Origin: Capsicum annuum
Taxonomy: Eukaryota > Streptophyta > Magnoliopsida > Solanales > Solanaceae
DNA: 64,000 nt
Assembly (NCBI RefSeq): GCF_002878395.1
Contig: NC_061119.1
Location: 11,404,919-11,468,918, forward strand
Direction of reading: 5' to 3'
Shown here one piece after another: positions 40,205 through 51,795 of the stretch (positions are counted from its first letter, which is position 1; each line of letters starts with the position of its first letter). The notes beneath the pieces were generated by a model that made no database searches, had not been told where the DNA came from, and saw only the letters and a list, made by a program, of their open reading frames with translations. Made by a program: the position numbers and the translations under genes.

Positions 40205-41403
40205 AAAAGAGAAAATGGTCAAATATCCCCCTCAACCTTTACCCCAAATTTCAACTACACACTTATACTTTGAGAAGGTCCTATGACCCCCCTGAACTAT
40301 TTTAAAATAAAATTATTACCCCTCCAATGCTGACATGGCAAGAGACTGTGTTTCACTCTCTTTGAGAACGAAAGTATTTTATTAAAAAAATATTTTTAAT
40401 ATTTCTTTAAATAAATATATATAATTTTAATTATTATTTTTGTTTCTTCTTCTTCTTCTTCTTCATTTCTTCTTATTCCATTCTTTTTCTTCTCCAATTC
40501 TTCTTCTTCTTCAATGACATCCAAGAATGCCAATTAATTTTTTCTTCTTCTTCAATTCTTCTTCAATGGCATCCAAGAACCCATCAATGTCAATTAATTT
40601 CTTCTTCTTCTTCTTCTTCTTCTTCTTCTTCTTCTTCTTCTTCTTCTTCTTCAATGGCATCCAAAAACCCATCAATGGCAATTCATTTGTTGTTGTTCTT
40701 CTTCTTTTTCTTCTTCTTCTTCTTCTTCTTCTTCTTCTTCTTCTTCTTCTTCTTCTTCAACGACATTCAAGAACCCATCAATGGCCATTATTTTTTTCTT
40801 CTTCTTCAATGACATCCAAGAACTCATCAATGATATTTTTTTTATTCTTCTTCTTCTTCAATGACATCCAAGAACTCGAATTACGTGAGAATGTTGAATC
40901 AATTCAGATTGGAAAATAAAGTCACCCGAATTTTGAATTTTCCGACGCCATCACTGTCGCGATGCTATTTTGTGAAAATCAAATATTTTTTAGACATTAA
41001 TTGTTGATTTGATTTTGATAAGATTACATATCGTGTGAATTCTATATGATTCATTATGCCATTGAAGAAGGAGAAGAATGGAAGAAGAGGAAGAAGATGA
41101 TGATGATGATGATGATAATGATGTGGCATGATGTGGAATTAATTTTTATAGTAAAAAATGATATATGATGTGGAATTATGTGACATGACACGTGACAGTG
41201 CATGTAGACCACAAATCAAAATAAAATCTGGGTATGAGTTTTTAGAGGGGTATATATTCCACTTTAAAACAATTTGGGGGAGGGTAATAATTTCATTTTA
41301 AAATAGTTCAGGGGGGTCATAGGACCCTCTCAAAGTATAAGTGTATAGTTGAAATTTGGGGTAAAGGTTGGGGGGGGGGGGGTATTTGACCATTTTCTCT
41401 TTT
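40205..41403. mobile_element. Long-TIR MITE loaded with TTC repeats
   Basis: The left end (40205-40325) and right end (41277-41403) are inverted copies beginning AAAAGAGAAAATGGTCAAAT. They share CTTTACCCCAAATTTCAACT, TATACTTTGAGA.GGTCCTAT and GAACTATTTTAAAAT. The right copy has a G run of about 13. The interior holds the TTC array at 40446-40865 and, at 41090-41118, a GAT run. TIRs of about 120 bp would suit a Mutator-like MITE. I could not find a matching target duplication. Confidence 0.85.
40446..40865. repeat. TTC microsatellite interleaved with a ~30-bp spacer
   Basis: Runs of TTC alternate with a spacer of the type CAATG(A/G)CATCCAAGAA..(C/A)ATCAATG. About six spacer copies occur between 40512 and 40875. 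The array reads as poly-Phe or poly-Leu in some frames, but this is not a gene. Confidence 0.9.
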
Positions 41404-41959
41404 GAAAAAATTACCTAACTAAACAACATAAGTTTCTAAACTTCTAAAAATCCCCCCACTTCTAAAGAATTACTTAAATCCCAATATTTCATATTTTTTG
41501 ATAAATTTGAGATACAAGTTAAACCTACAACTAACAAGCCGGCTCTTTACCAAAAATACTCTACATCTCTTATTTGTACGCCGCAAAATCTGTGTAGTTT
41601 CTATCTATCTTCTCCATCCAATTCAAAACTTTCAATCAAGATAATTTTTCGCCATAAAATCAGCTTAAATTTATTTTATTCCTTTTTTTCGTTTTTTTTC
41701 TCAAAAAAATATTTTGGCGCTAGTAAAGTTATGTGAAATTTGAGTCTTTTGGTTAAGTGATTTCTTCGATTTCACTTTTTATGCTTCATTGTTTGAATTA
41801 TCAGTATGAATAGAGATTCTGAACTTTCTTTTAGTCTTGGGTTTTCTCAATTAGAAAGTATCAAAGAATCTCAAAAAATTGTAAATTTCGTTCCAGGAGA
41901 TTTTGACTATGAATTGGTAGAAGAATTGACTGGAGCAAGAATAGAGATTCCGGAAGAAT

Positions 41960-42420
41960 TTCTGCACTTGTTCGTCTTTGATAAATTTAGTTTTTTCAAG
42001 TTGTTGCTTTGAACATGACGTGGTTGTATCATGGAGGTGTCTGGAGAGCATGTATTTTGGGTTTGTGGGGTAGGGGATGAACATATTGTGAATGAGTTAT
42101 CGGGTTGTTCTGCATTGGAAACTATGGAACTTGTTTTGTTGAGATTTTTTGGACTATCGATGTTAGGTCTTTAAAGTTGGATCGTTATTCGTTGCTTGAT
42201 GATGGAAGAGATCAGACCTTGGATATTGTTTTACAGTAATTTTTTGTCCTTATGTTATTAAGGTTGAGATACATTTTTAATGTTAATGATACATTTTGCT
42301 CATTTTGTATCTGAGTTTATATAGTTCTGATTACTTATGTATCTTGTTTTATTTTAGTTTTATCTATTACAACATACGAAACGAACATAAAAGTTTTATT
42401 TTAGAATTGTCGAAGAAATT
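41960..42420 (+). repeat. Left inverted arm with F-box/LRR gene piece
   Basis: This arm is the reverse complement of 45470-45915 with modest divergence. Shared blocks include CACTTGTTCGTCTTTGATAA, CATGACGTGGTTGTATC, and AAAGTTTTATTTTAG-like ends. The part up to about 42240 encodes a broken F-box/LRR fragment: a VFWVCGVGDEHIVNELSG-like block, then ETMELVLLR, with a small deletion relative to the right arm. Confidence 0.85.
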
Positions 42421-42539
42421 TGTAGAGATGAACTTCCTAAGATAATTGCATGTTCAGATCTGTTCAATATTAGGTCAAGATACATATTTTGACTTGGATG
42501 ATACGTTTGGAAATTCATTGTTTATCTGGTTCTTTGTAG

Positions 42540-43040
42540 CTAATTTTATATGTATCTTGTGATTTTTTTTTATATTGAAATTAATATATCAAAAGATACA
42601 GATTTTTAAGTACATAAATACATGTTATGTTGACTTGTATCTGTGAATTATTGTTAATGCTTTGATATGTATCTATTGGTATTTAAATTTTACTGAAAGT
42701 TTTATTGTAAGAGATACAAGTTATGACTTCATAGATACCTGTTGTGTTAACTTGTATATGGGACTACCTGTTAACGCCTTGAAATGTATCTAGTGTTGTT
42801 TAATTATTATTGAAAGTCGTATTACAAAAGATACAAGTTTATCATAGATACATGTTATGTTTGACTTGTATATGTGAGTTGTTGTTAATACTTTGATATG
42901 TATCTATTGGTGTTTAAATTTTACTAACAGTCTTATTGTAAGAGATACAAGTTATGACTTCATAAATACATGTTGTGTTAACTTGTATTTGGGACTAACT
43001 GTTAATGCCTTGAAATATATCTAGTGTTGTTTAATTGTTA
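42540..43040. repeat. GATACA-rich tandem repeat in MULE, left half
   Basis: A unit of about 120 bases is repeated about four times. It contains AAGATACA(A/G), TACAT(A/G)TTGTGTTAACTTGT or ATGTTATGTTTGACTTGTAT, TTAATGC(C/T)TTGA(A/T)ATGTATC and TTTAA(A/T)TT. In the right half, related repeats run at about 44290-44900 in units of about 240 bases (GCAACA(C/T)AAC.TTG(T/C)ATTATTATG, then TGTATCTGTAAC). Confidence 0.75.
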
Positions 43041-44165
43041 TTGAAATTCTTTTAATCTTGGGTTTTCTCAATTAGAAAATATCAAAGAATCTTAAGAAAT
43101 TGTGTAAACTTCGTTTTCGAAAGTTTTGACTATGAATTTGTTGGCTTTGATGAAAATAGATCAAAGCATAGAAACGATCCTCAAACTATAAAGAAGTTGT
43201 GGCAAAAGCATGCTAAGAAGGACCAGAAAAAAAAGTGGTTCTAAGAAAAAGGGATCCAATAGAGCTCCCGTCAAGAAAAGAAAGAATTATTAAAGCAATT
43301 TCTAGAGGTGAGCTTCCCAAGATAATTGCATATTCAGATCTGTTGAATGTTAGACCGAGATACATATTTTGACTTATATGATACGTTTAGAAATTCATTG
43401 TTTATCTTATTTTTCATTAAAAAAGAGTGCAAAGCAACTTGCTTCTGTCAATTTTGATTGTGTGCTGCAGTACAGATTTGAGTTTTTTATTCTGTTCTTA
43501 TTGTGTATTAGATACATAATAACAAAAAATTTATCGTCATATATTAATATATATCTTTTTCATTTGTTGCTCTTTCAGTTTCCTGCATTTTATCTTTAAT
43601 CACATTAGATACAAAAATAATTTAATTTGTATCTAAGTAATAATCATTCCAGTTGCCTGCTATAACACATATTTCATTTGATTACAATTTGAATATCATC
43701 TGGATGTCATCATGTACTACTTGAGGAAGAAGTACAAGAACAAGAATTTTCAACCAACAGATACACTATCACGAATTGTTTTTTCAAAGTGTACATTGAT
43801 ACGGCTTATGTGAATTACTATAATGTTGACGTTGGTAAGGAACTTGTAACTCAAGAATGGTGGAACATTTAAAGATATAATTATGTTTCTATATATGAGT
43901 ACATAGTTTAAATTAAATTAGTGATTGCTATGCAGGAATTGTGGTGTATTTGTAGCTGTCTATGCCGAGTATCTGAGCAAGGGATTAGGCATTCTATCTT
44001 CTGTTATTGATGCTCAATACCATCATCTGAGATATGCTAGATTTTTGTGCAAGTACGAATCTGAAAAAGCAGAAAATGAATACTTTAGTGAGAATGACGA
44101 TCCACCAAGGACAAGTAGCAAGTTCGCAACAAAACAAACAGACCATATTTTGCATATTCAGTAGT
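43030..44165 (+). pseudogene. Ulp1-like cysteine protease (C48) pseudogene of a KI-MULE
   Basis: Pieces in shifting frames read YEFVGFDENRSKHRNDPQ-like then KKLWQKHAKKDQKKK and NRAPVKKRKNY (basic region, about 43130-43290). HLDVIMYYLRKKYKNKNFQP follows at about 43700. The last piece is a continuous frame at about 43935-44164: NCGVFVAVYAEYLSKGLGIL, then SEKAENEYFSENDDPPRTSS. NCGVFVA is the region of the Ulp1 active-site Cys; most relatives have DCG. Plant MULEs often carry such Ulp1-like genes. Stops and frameshifts make it non-functional. Confidence 0.8.
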
Positions 44166-45469
44166 TGTTTATTTGTTTGCTAGTTGGATATTAAAATCAT
44201 TGATGATGTTATAAACTTTGATGATGTTAGTAATGTTTTGATAAACATACATTATGTTTCTGTAATGATTAAAAAATTCTACCTTGTCACCTATTTTAAC
44301 GCAATGCTGAAGCATTTAAAGGTATAATTATGTTTCGATATACGTTTTTCTTACACTTTATAAAGACACTGTATCCGATACATAGTTTAAAATATTTTAC
44401 AATTGTATGTATCTAGAATAATGAAATATATAATACAATATAATGGCAGAAAGCAACACAACATTGTATTATTATGTATCTGTAACCGTTTTTTGTTCCT
44501 ACTAAGACATGTTGTCTCTAAAGTGCATAACAAATTATAGCAAAACTTAATAGATCTAACTCTTAAAACTATTAACATATTAGATTTTACAAGTGATACA
44601 AATTATTTAAACTTGTATCTAAAAATTTATATCAGATACATATTACTAAATTGTATGTATCTAGTATAAGAAAACATATTTTACTATATAATGATGGTAA
44701 GCAACATAACGTTGCATTATTATGTATCTGTAACAGTTTTTTGTTAATCCAAATACATTTTTGTCTCTAACCTGCATAACAAAAAGTATAAGAACTTATA
44801 GTACCAAATCTTAATAATATTGACAAATTATATTTTACATTAGATACAAATTTTGTAAACTTGTATCTATAAATTTATGGTAGATACATCTTATAAAAAT
44901 GTTTTTCTTTTCAATCATTTACAGTAGCAGAACTACTAATATACAATTTAATAACATTATCAGTTCAATGTATCTTAATTTCTATATGATGTGTCACGAC
45001 AATGAGCTCATAAAAACATATATAACTAATTAACATAGGTACGAAAACAATAATTTATTTCGATAACTGTTTTACTTAAAATTCTTAAAAAACAACAATA
45101 TCATCAATTAAAATATCGAATCAAAGAGTTAAAAAAAAATGAGCAACATGCTGAGTAATTATTCAACATTATTCATCAGTCAATTACATTGTCACTCCTC
45201 TTTTGAAAAAAAAGTTACAAGTACGCCTGCTGTGACTTTCATAACCACATCCCCCGCAATAATTATTGATTGATGTCATTGTTTCACTTGATTTCTTGTG
45301 CCTGTTTTTCTTTAGTCCAAACACAATCCTTCAAACGACATCGTAGGACATAGCTGAATCAATGAAAATAAAACTTCAACTTATTTTTCTTCAGTTACTG
45401 CCAAAAAACATATTACTAGATATATTAACTGCAAAAACATGTATTTAAAATAAAATTTTATGTTTGTTT

Positions 45470-45915
45470 CGTATGTTGTAATAGATAAAACTAAAACAAA
45501 ACGAGATACATAAGTAATCAGAACTATATAAACTCAAATACAAAATGAGCAAAATTTATCATTAACATTAAAAATGTATCTCAACCTTATTAACATAAGG
45601 ACAAAAAATTACTGTAAAATAATATCCAAGGTACGATCTCTTCCATCATCAAGCAAAGAATAACGATCCAACTTCAATCTCTTCAACTTCAAAGACCTAA
45701 CATCGACATTACAAAAACCCTCAACAAAACACAATTCCATAGTTTTCAATGTAGAACAACACGATAACTCATTCACAATATGTTCATCCCCTACCCCATA
45801 GACCCAAAATACATGCTCTTCAGACACCTCCACGATACAACCACGTCATGTTCAAAGCAACAACTTGAAAAAACTAAATTTATCAAAGACGAACAAGTGT
45901 AGAAAGATTCAGGCA
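45470..45915 (-). pseudogene. Right inverted arm: F-box/LRR gene fragment
   Basis: Read on the minus strand, this encodes LPESFYTCSSL-like, then a CCFEHDVVVSW-like block, EEHVFWVYGVGDEHIVNELS, CCSTLKTMELCFVEGFCNVD and VRSLKLKRLKLDRYSLLDDG. The pattern is that of the LRR part of plant F-box/FBD/LRR proteins. The N-terminal F-box is absent. It corresponds to 41960-42420 in inverted orientation. The MULE appears to have acquired this host gene piece and then duplicated it. Confidence 0.7.
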
Positions 45916-46547
45916 ACATGTAATCTCCATTCTCTTCATCTGAACATAATACATGTTCTACATTTTTTTTTCAACAGCCAAACTAAATCATTCACCAATT
46001 TTTTTATCGCGTGCATCATTAGGCACCGAAAAGTAATATCCATATGGCAAAGTACAGTCGGGCATAACTTTTTGAATTTTAGGAGAAACGGAATGAGCTA
46101 ATACATTGTCAAGAAAGAATGCAATTATGTTGGTATGAAGTTTCTGATTGTTTAAAACAGATTATGTTGATGTTTTTTTATTATGTTGCGTATGAAGTTT
46201 CTGATTATGTCGTGTATGAAGTTTTTGCAATTTCAAAAGAGATTATGCTGATGGTTTTTTATTAGAATGGTGGAATAACAAAATATTTGCCATAAATTGT
46301 GGGATTTTATTTTATTTTAATCATAATTAGTTAGATTAATTATTATTTTAATGCTAATTTATCCGTTACATCCCTTAAAACGTGCTAGTTAGTTAAATTA
46401 AAACATGTATCCCTAATATGTATCTAAGTTAATTAACATGTACCATCAATGGCCAAAAGTTGGGGTTTTATGAGATTTTGAAAAAAGTTGGGATATTTAG
46501 TAAATACTAGTAAACATATCGTTATATATGTAATTTTTACTATTATT

Positions 46548-46790
46548 TTTTCAACTCTTATGTTAATTGGGTACAACTCTTATGTTAATAGATAAGATAA
46601 TACATGAATAAATGGAGTGAAATGACCAAACTACAACAACAACATATCCGGTGTATTTCAACTCTTATGTTAATTGGGTACAACTCTTATGTTAATAGAT
46701 AAGATAATACATGAATAAATGGAGTGAAATGACCAAACTACTACAACAACATATCTGGTGTATTCCCACATAATGGAATCTGAAAATATC
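46548..46790. repeat. ~109-bp tandem duplication with Au-SINE stub
   Basis: The block CAACTCTTATGTTAATTGGG through ACAACAACATAT(C/T)(C/T)GGTGTATT occurs twice, at about 46550-46658 and 46659-46765, nearly identical. The second copy ends in an antisense Au-SINE stub (TATTCCCACATAATGGAATC). Near-identity suggests a recent event. Confidence 0.85.
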
Positions 46791-47917
46791 CAATTGACTA
46801 GATTTTACATATGAATCATTTGAAAACCCTCACCCCAATTAAACCCCTAAACTTCATCAACTCAAATCCTTTTTGTTTCAATGAGATATAACACATCTAC
46901 ACACATTATTCGAATTCCCTCTCATTTCAGTGAGAAAAACACAATTGAAGGATTAGACAATTAAAACTTTACATCTAAATTTTATTTCTTTATTTGAGTT
47001 TAGTCGTGTTTAATTGATCTTTTCTAGAATTTATAATTTTAAGTATGATGATCGTGATGTATGTTCTTAAATTTTGGTGGATAGACATTAGAATCTCTTC
47101 CCTATGTTGTTTACCGTCAATAATTTAATTTAATTTAATTTCTGTTAATAGAATGAATGTAATTATTGAAAATGGGACGATAATTTTTTAATAATATTTC
47201 GGTGATTGCAATTAACCAGGTACAGTTAGAATTGAAAGCGATCAAAAAAATAAATATACTTTAAATATGAAGATGTTTATCATAATTTTATTTACACTAA
47301 TTGTCGATTTTGTATCTTTGATGATTACGACGTGAAATCTTTTATTGTGTTTGCATTTTAACATGAAGGTAACTTATGAATGTGTAATGTGATCTTTGAA
47401 TGAGATGTACGTTTTGGAATAAAATTCTGTGAATATGAAATTTGAATTTTGAAAGTGAAACTCATTAATCTTTAATGTCAATTATTCATCCATATTAATA
47501 ACTTGATGGTTATGGCTTCACTAGTATATTTCTCATCGTTGTGGTCAATTCATACTACCAACCGTTTCCATCATCACATTCAGTGACATCGTTATCCGCG
47601 ACCAACACAATCATCAATCACACACATGTTTCAACCACTATCACCATCAGCTCGGACCATCATTACGTTGGCAATCACTAGATGTAGCAGTGGAACTATT
47701 ACGTAGGTTTTTGTTTACCGAGAATTTGAATCCCTCTCTTTCCGTAGCTTGGCTTAATTAACCAATTTTACTACCAGCAATGGACACTAGCCACCTTCAC
47801 TATCACAACCATCACCACTATACTATTAGCTACATATACCTATTATCACACCACTATTATATTTCCAAACTATCTCAACCATTATCAATAAATATTGATA
47901 TTTATTTTTAATGAAAT
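46790..47917. other. AT-rich spacer
   Basis: No gene or clear repeat. A CACCA-rich low-complexity stretch runs from about 47600 to 47890. Confidence 0.5.
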
Positions 47918-47922
47918 AATAA

Positions 47923-50625
47923 TGTCACGCCTCAAATCCTATTGGGGAGGACTGGCACCCGTAACCAAGGAGGCCCGGGAGAACCAACTCAGAACCTTAT
48001 ACTTCCCATGCATACCTCTATGACAACCCGAAATTCGGACAACATCATGTCGCATATAAAAGGAAATAATCACCGCTCGAGCCCACATATATATGTATAT
48101 ACAATACTTGGCCGTTGGAGCCATCACGTCTATTAACAAAACACCACCTTGACTGTACATTAGGTCTACAAAGCCTCTAGACAATACACAGAGTTTAACT
48201 AAGGTTGGGACACACCCCACCATATAACTAACTTCTATACAATACCAAAAGTGACTGGATATGACACGGAAAGCCCCGAAGGAAACTGGAGCTCACCAGA
48301 AGCAGCTGGATATCCTGATTCCTACTTGTGCGGTGTATGAGCTGAGGTACCTGTGCCTGCAGCATGAAATGCAGGTCCCCTGTGGGGGACGTCAGTACGA
48401 AATACGTACTGAGTATGTAAAGCTGTAGATAATCACATATGATATAGGAGCTCAATAGAAATCAGAAACAAGTGAATAAATCGTAATAGGAGTGGACCAC
48501 ACTTACTAGAACTTGTGACAACCTGTACATTGTATTTATTCAATCACTTTACCTTCGTTCTTATCATCTTTGTAATCATTACTGTACTGTACTGTACTGT
48601 GACCATTAGGCTGCCTCCAGTACATATCAACTGGGATCGACCCATGATAGGCTTATGCCCCTGAGATACCACCCGTAAACACATAAATAGGGATCGACCC
48701 ATGATAGGCTTATGCCCCTGGGATACCACCCGATAAGAGAGAACTTCCATCACTTAGTTCAATTAATCTTTGAGATTGTTATTTCGGTCGCCACCGCATT
48801 TTTGATACTTTGAAACAATGATACATCAATAAGAGACATATAAATAGGCCATCAATGCAATAACAATGAAGTAAGAACTCATTGGCACATCAATGAAGTG
48901 TTTTGGAGTCATCAATGCCATAATAATGAAGTAAGAACTTATTGGTATATCAATGAAACGTTTTGGAGTAATTAATAGCACATGGATCTTGTTTGAGTAA
49001 CCGGATACCTTCTGACATTCATTAGTGCAATAAACATGTAAGATTTGGAAAACAAGTAAGTATTGGAATGTCTTGACATCTTGTAGGGTGGAAACAAGTT
49101 CATTGGTAACGTAGGACATCATACAAAACCATTATGGATCACATGTTATTGAATAACTTTGAAAATTTTCTTAATAGAATAATTGTTCACTTTCATGCCA
49201 AAGATATGGTATAGAGTATGCTTTATATACCTGAATGTCAACCTTCAATACTAGTCCCAAATGGACTTCCCGTATTTTTGGATTACTTATCTACAATGAA
49301 CATATATAGCAATCTAGTATTAGCAACCAAACGTCACAATTCAATTATTTGAATTCACCAAACTAGTGGTTAAGTAGTAAGCCGTAATTACACCATAAAG
49401 GGTGTCACTTTAACCCTCTTATACTCCAATTACATTTACATGCCATGCATATTCATACAACATCCTCCAATATCAAGTTTGGATTCATTTATCCTTCCAA
49501 CCAATCCATTAAACCAAATTGAGCCATAGACATAAATAATCATCAATTCAATAGTATATCACCATATCCACCTTCCATAACTTAATTACCATATCCACCT
49601 TCCACAATTCGATACAGCCAAACTATGCAAAATAGTCCATAACTCTATTTCCATCACCTTTCAATAACATCCAATATATATAATTCTCTATCACACATAT
49701 ACATATGGAAAAGAACAAAGGCAAACAACATTCATACCTTAGAATTCACCTCTTGATTATGCAATCCTGTTTGCACAAATAATAGGTGCTGTTCGAAGCT
49801 CCCGATATGACAAACGCAGTTACCGGATTACTTTGGAATTAATACGGTTGAATCAAAAGTAATTTAAAGGTCAAATTTGGCTAGGGTTTGTTCTTTATCA
49901 ATGATTGATGATGAAAATGAGTTTTTACATAATATAATAGAAAATGACCAAAATGCCTTTAAAATTTAAATAATGTCAAATCTGTCATTTGGTGGATTGT
50001 TTTGATAAGTTAAAGTAGATCGACCATAACTCTTTGCTCCGCTATCGGATTTGGGTGAAACTGGTATCATTGGAAGGATAATTCAAAGGGGTTTCATTTC
50101 ATATAAAGTAGGTCACCCAGTTCGTCCTGTACAAGGAGTTATGGTCATTTGAAGTTAACCCTAAAAATCTATTTTGATAGGCTGAAGTAAAACAAGTATA
50201 ACTCCTTACTCAGACGTTGGATTTGGATGAAACCAATTGCATTGGAAAGAAGACTCAAAGATCTTTCTTTTCATAGGTCGCAGATCTCCCAGTTTATTAT
50301 ATTAAGGAAGTTATAATCGTTTGAAGTTGATCCAAAAATTCGGCTGGCCTCAGTAGTTTGTGTGCAGGAAATTTTCCTGCACATTTACTATTCCCAAATA
50401 TCCCGGCCACCGTTTCATAGTTTCGAACGTGCTCGATTATATCCGAAACCTATCCATTTTTGAAAATCTTTATATCGTTGGAAAGCTTATTCAATAACCT
50501 TCGCATGAAACCATCAACGGGCAAATTTCGATATAAATAAAATAAAAAAAATTAATTCCATATAAATAAGACCAATACACGTACTTGAATATGCCAATAC
50601 ATGTACTTGAATACGGGGTGTTACA
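47923..50625 (+). mobile_element. 2.7-kb solo LTR with perfect 5-bp target duplication
   Basis: It begins TGTCACGCCTCAAATCC and ends ACGGGGTGTTACA; TGT.AC is complementary to GT.ACA. The flanking 5-mer AATAA occurs at 47918-47922 and at 50626-50630. No internal retroelement sequence adjoins either end. The size and TGT(A/C)ACGCC-type start resemble Ty3/gypsy chromovirus LTRs of nightshades. Internal repeats include GGGATCGACCCATGATAGGC (twice, about 48631 and 48691) and an ATGAAGTAAGAACT(C/T)ATTGG unit (twice, about 48867 and 48928). Recombination between two LTRs of one element would leave this product. Confidence 0.88.
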
Positions 50626-50630
50626 AATAA

Positions 50631-51034
50631 TTTATTTTATTTTTTATATTTCAATAAAATATTTCTTATATTTTAAAATAAACACGTGACTCGCATGTGT
50701 AACTTTTAATTATTTAAAATTTTATGATTTTATCTAATATGAAGGTCTTTAATGAAGTGCAAAAAGTTCAAAACATATGTTTTATTGTAAGCACATATAT
50801 ATTTTACCATAAGAAGTTTCAAGTGGTTAATGGATTTAATATATTTTAGATGTAGATTTATAGATTTTTTAAATCTTCTTAAAATTAAATTTAGTTGATT
50901 TAGAATTCTTAAACTAATAAAAAAAATATTAGTTGTCATTAATTCTGACCACTTCTAATAAGGAAAGGTTTTACCATAAATATATTTAATTGATTTTCAA
51001 CTCTCAAATATTAGGAAAAAATAGTGAAAGGATG
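50631..51034. other. AT-rich spacer left of Copia element
   Basis: No gene. It includes TCTTTAATGAAGTGCAAAAA followed by GTTCAAA near 50740, which recurs at 54657 and 39164. Confidence 0.5.
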
Positions 51035-51039
51035 ATTTT

Positions 51040-51291
51040 TGTTATGAAATATAAACCAGATACAAGAAGAATAGAGAGAGAAGAGAGACACTTCTTATTT
51101 CTCTTAAGGGATTATTTAGGGATTCTCTTGATGGATGAATTATAATGAAGCAAAGCCCCTTTATTTATAGGGGAAAACTAACCTTGGGGTTTGTAACTTT
51201 TTCATAAATAGACATACACAATATATGGTAAAGTAGGTATTCACTATATATGGTAAAGTAGACATTCACTATATATGGTATATTTATAACA
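51040..51291 (-). repeat. Copia 3' LTR
   Basis: This is the LTR at the coding 3' end. It differs from 54383-54637 by scattered changes (for example AAACCAGATACAAGAAG against AACTAAAGAACAAAG), so the insertion is not very recent. Confidence 0.9.
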
Positions 51292-51471
51292 CTCCCCCTT
51301 GAATGTCTAATTGATAGATAATGTGCCTCGTTAAAACATTACTAGAAAAAAATCAGTGGAAAAAAATCTAGTGAAGGAAAAAAAATACACATATAGGCTG
51401 CCTCATTAAAAACTTTACAAGGAAAACCCAGTAGGAAAAAACCTCATAAGGGAAAAAGAGTACAGCGCGTA

Positions 51472-51795
51472 TTAACTCCCCCTAATGAGAACATCCTTGA
51501 ACCTTTGTATCCTGATCTTATGCACCATCTTCTTAAAAGTTGTAATTGGAGAAGACTTGGTGAATAAATCAGCCACATTTTCTTTTGAACGAATCTGTTG
51601 CACGTTGATATCACTATTCTTTTGTAGCTCATGTATGTAGAAAAGCTTTGATGAAGTGTGCTTCATTCTATCTCCTTTTATGAATCCTCCATTAAGATGT
51701 GCTATGCATGATGCATTATCTCCGTATAAAATTTTGGGTAGATTGTCATATTTCACACCACATTTTTCTCGAATGAGATGTCTCATGGACCTCAA
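51472..51795 (-). pseudogene. Copia RNase H remnant
   Basis: The frame contains ILYGDNASCIAHLNGGFIKG, then KHTSSKLFYIHELQKNSDIN and IRSKENVADLFTKSSPITTF. This is the typical C-terminal RNase H region of Copia polyprotein. Upstream (52000-52200) further minus-strand pol traces are broken by stops. Confidence 0.9.

Larger units (their letters stand above)
41405..46545 (+). mobile_element. Kaonashi-type MULE remnant with Ulp1 gene and inverted F-box arms
   Basis: Left edge GAAAAAATTACCTAACTAAA and the reverse complement of the right edge (about 46545) are weakly alike. Inside are a Ulp1-like peptidase pseudogene (43030-44165), two inverted arms (41960-42420 and 45470-45915) and tandem repeats rich in GATACA. 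Parts of the Ulp1 gene's 5' region are duplicated: 41830-41915 recurs at 43036-43135, and 42425-42530 recurs at 43305-43410. Ulp1-carrying MULEs are known as KI-MULEs. No MURA transposase is recognisable. Outer limits are approximate. Confidence 0.65.

Noticed and set aside
40527..40919. 130-codon frame rich in Phe and Leu
   Set aside because: It is the translation of a TTC microsatellite inside a MITE.
47939..48223. Short frames in both strands within the solo LTR
   Set aside because: They lie in LTR sequence, have no domain and break soon after.
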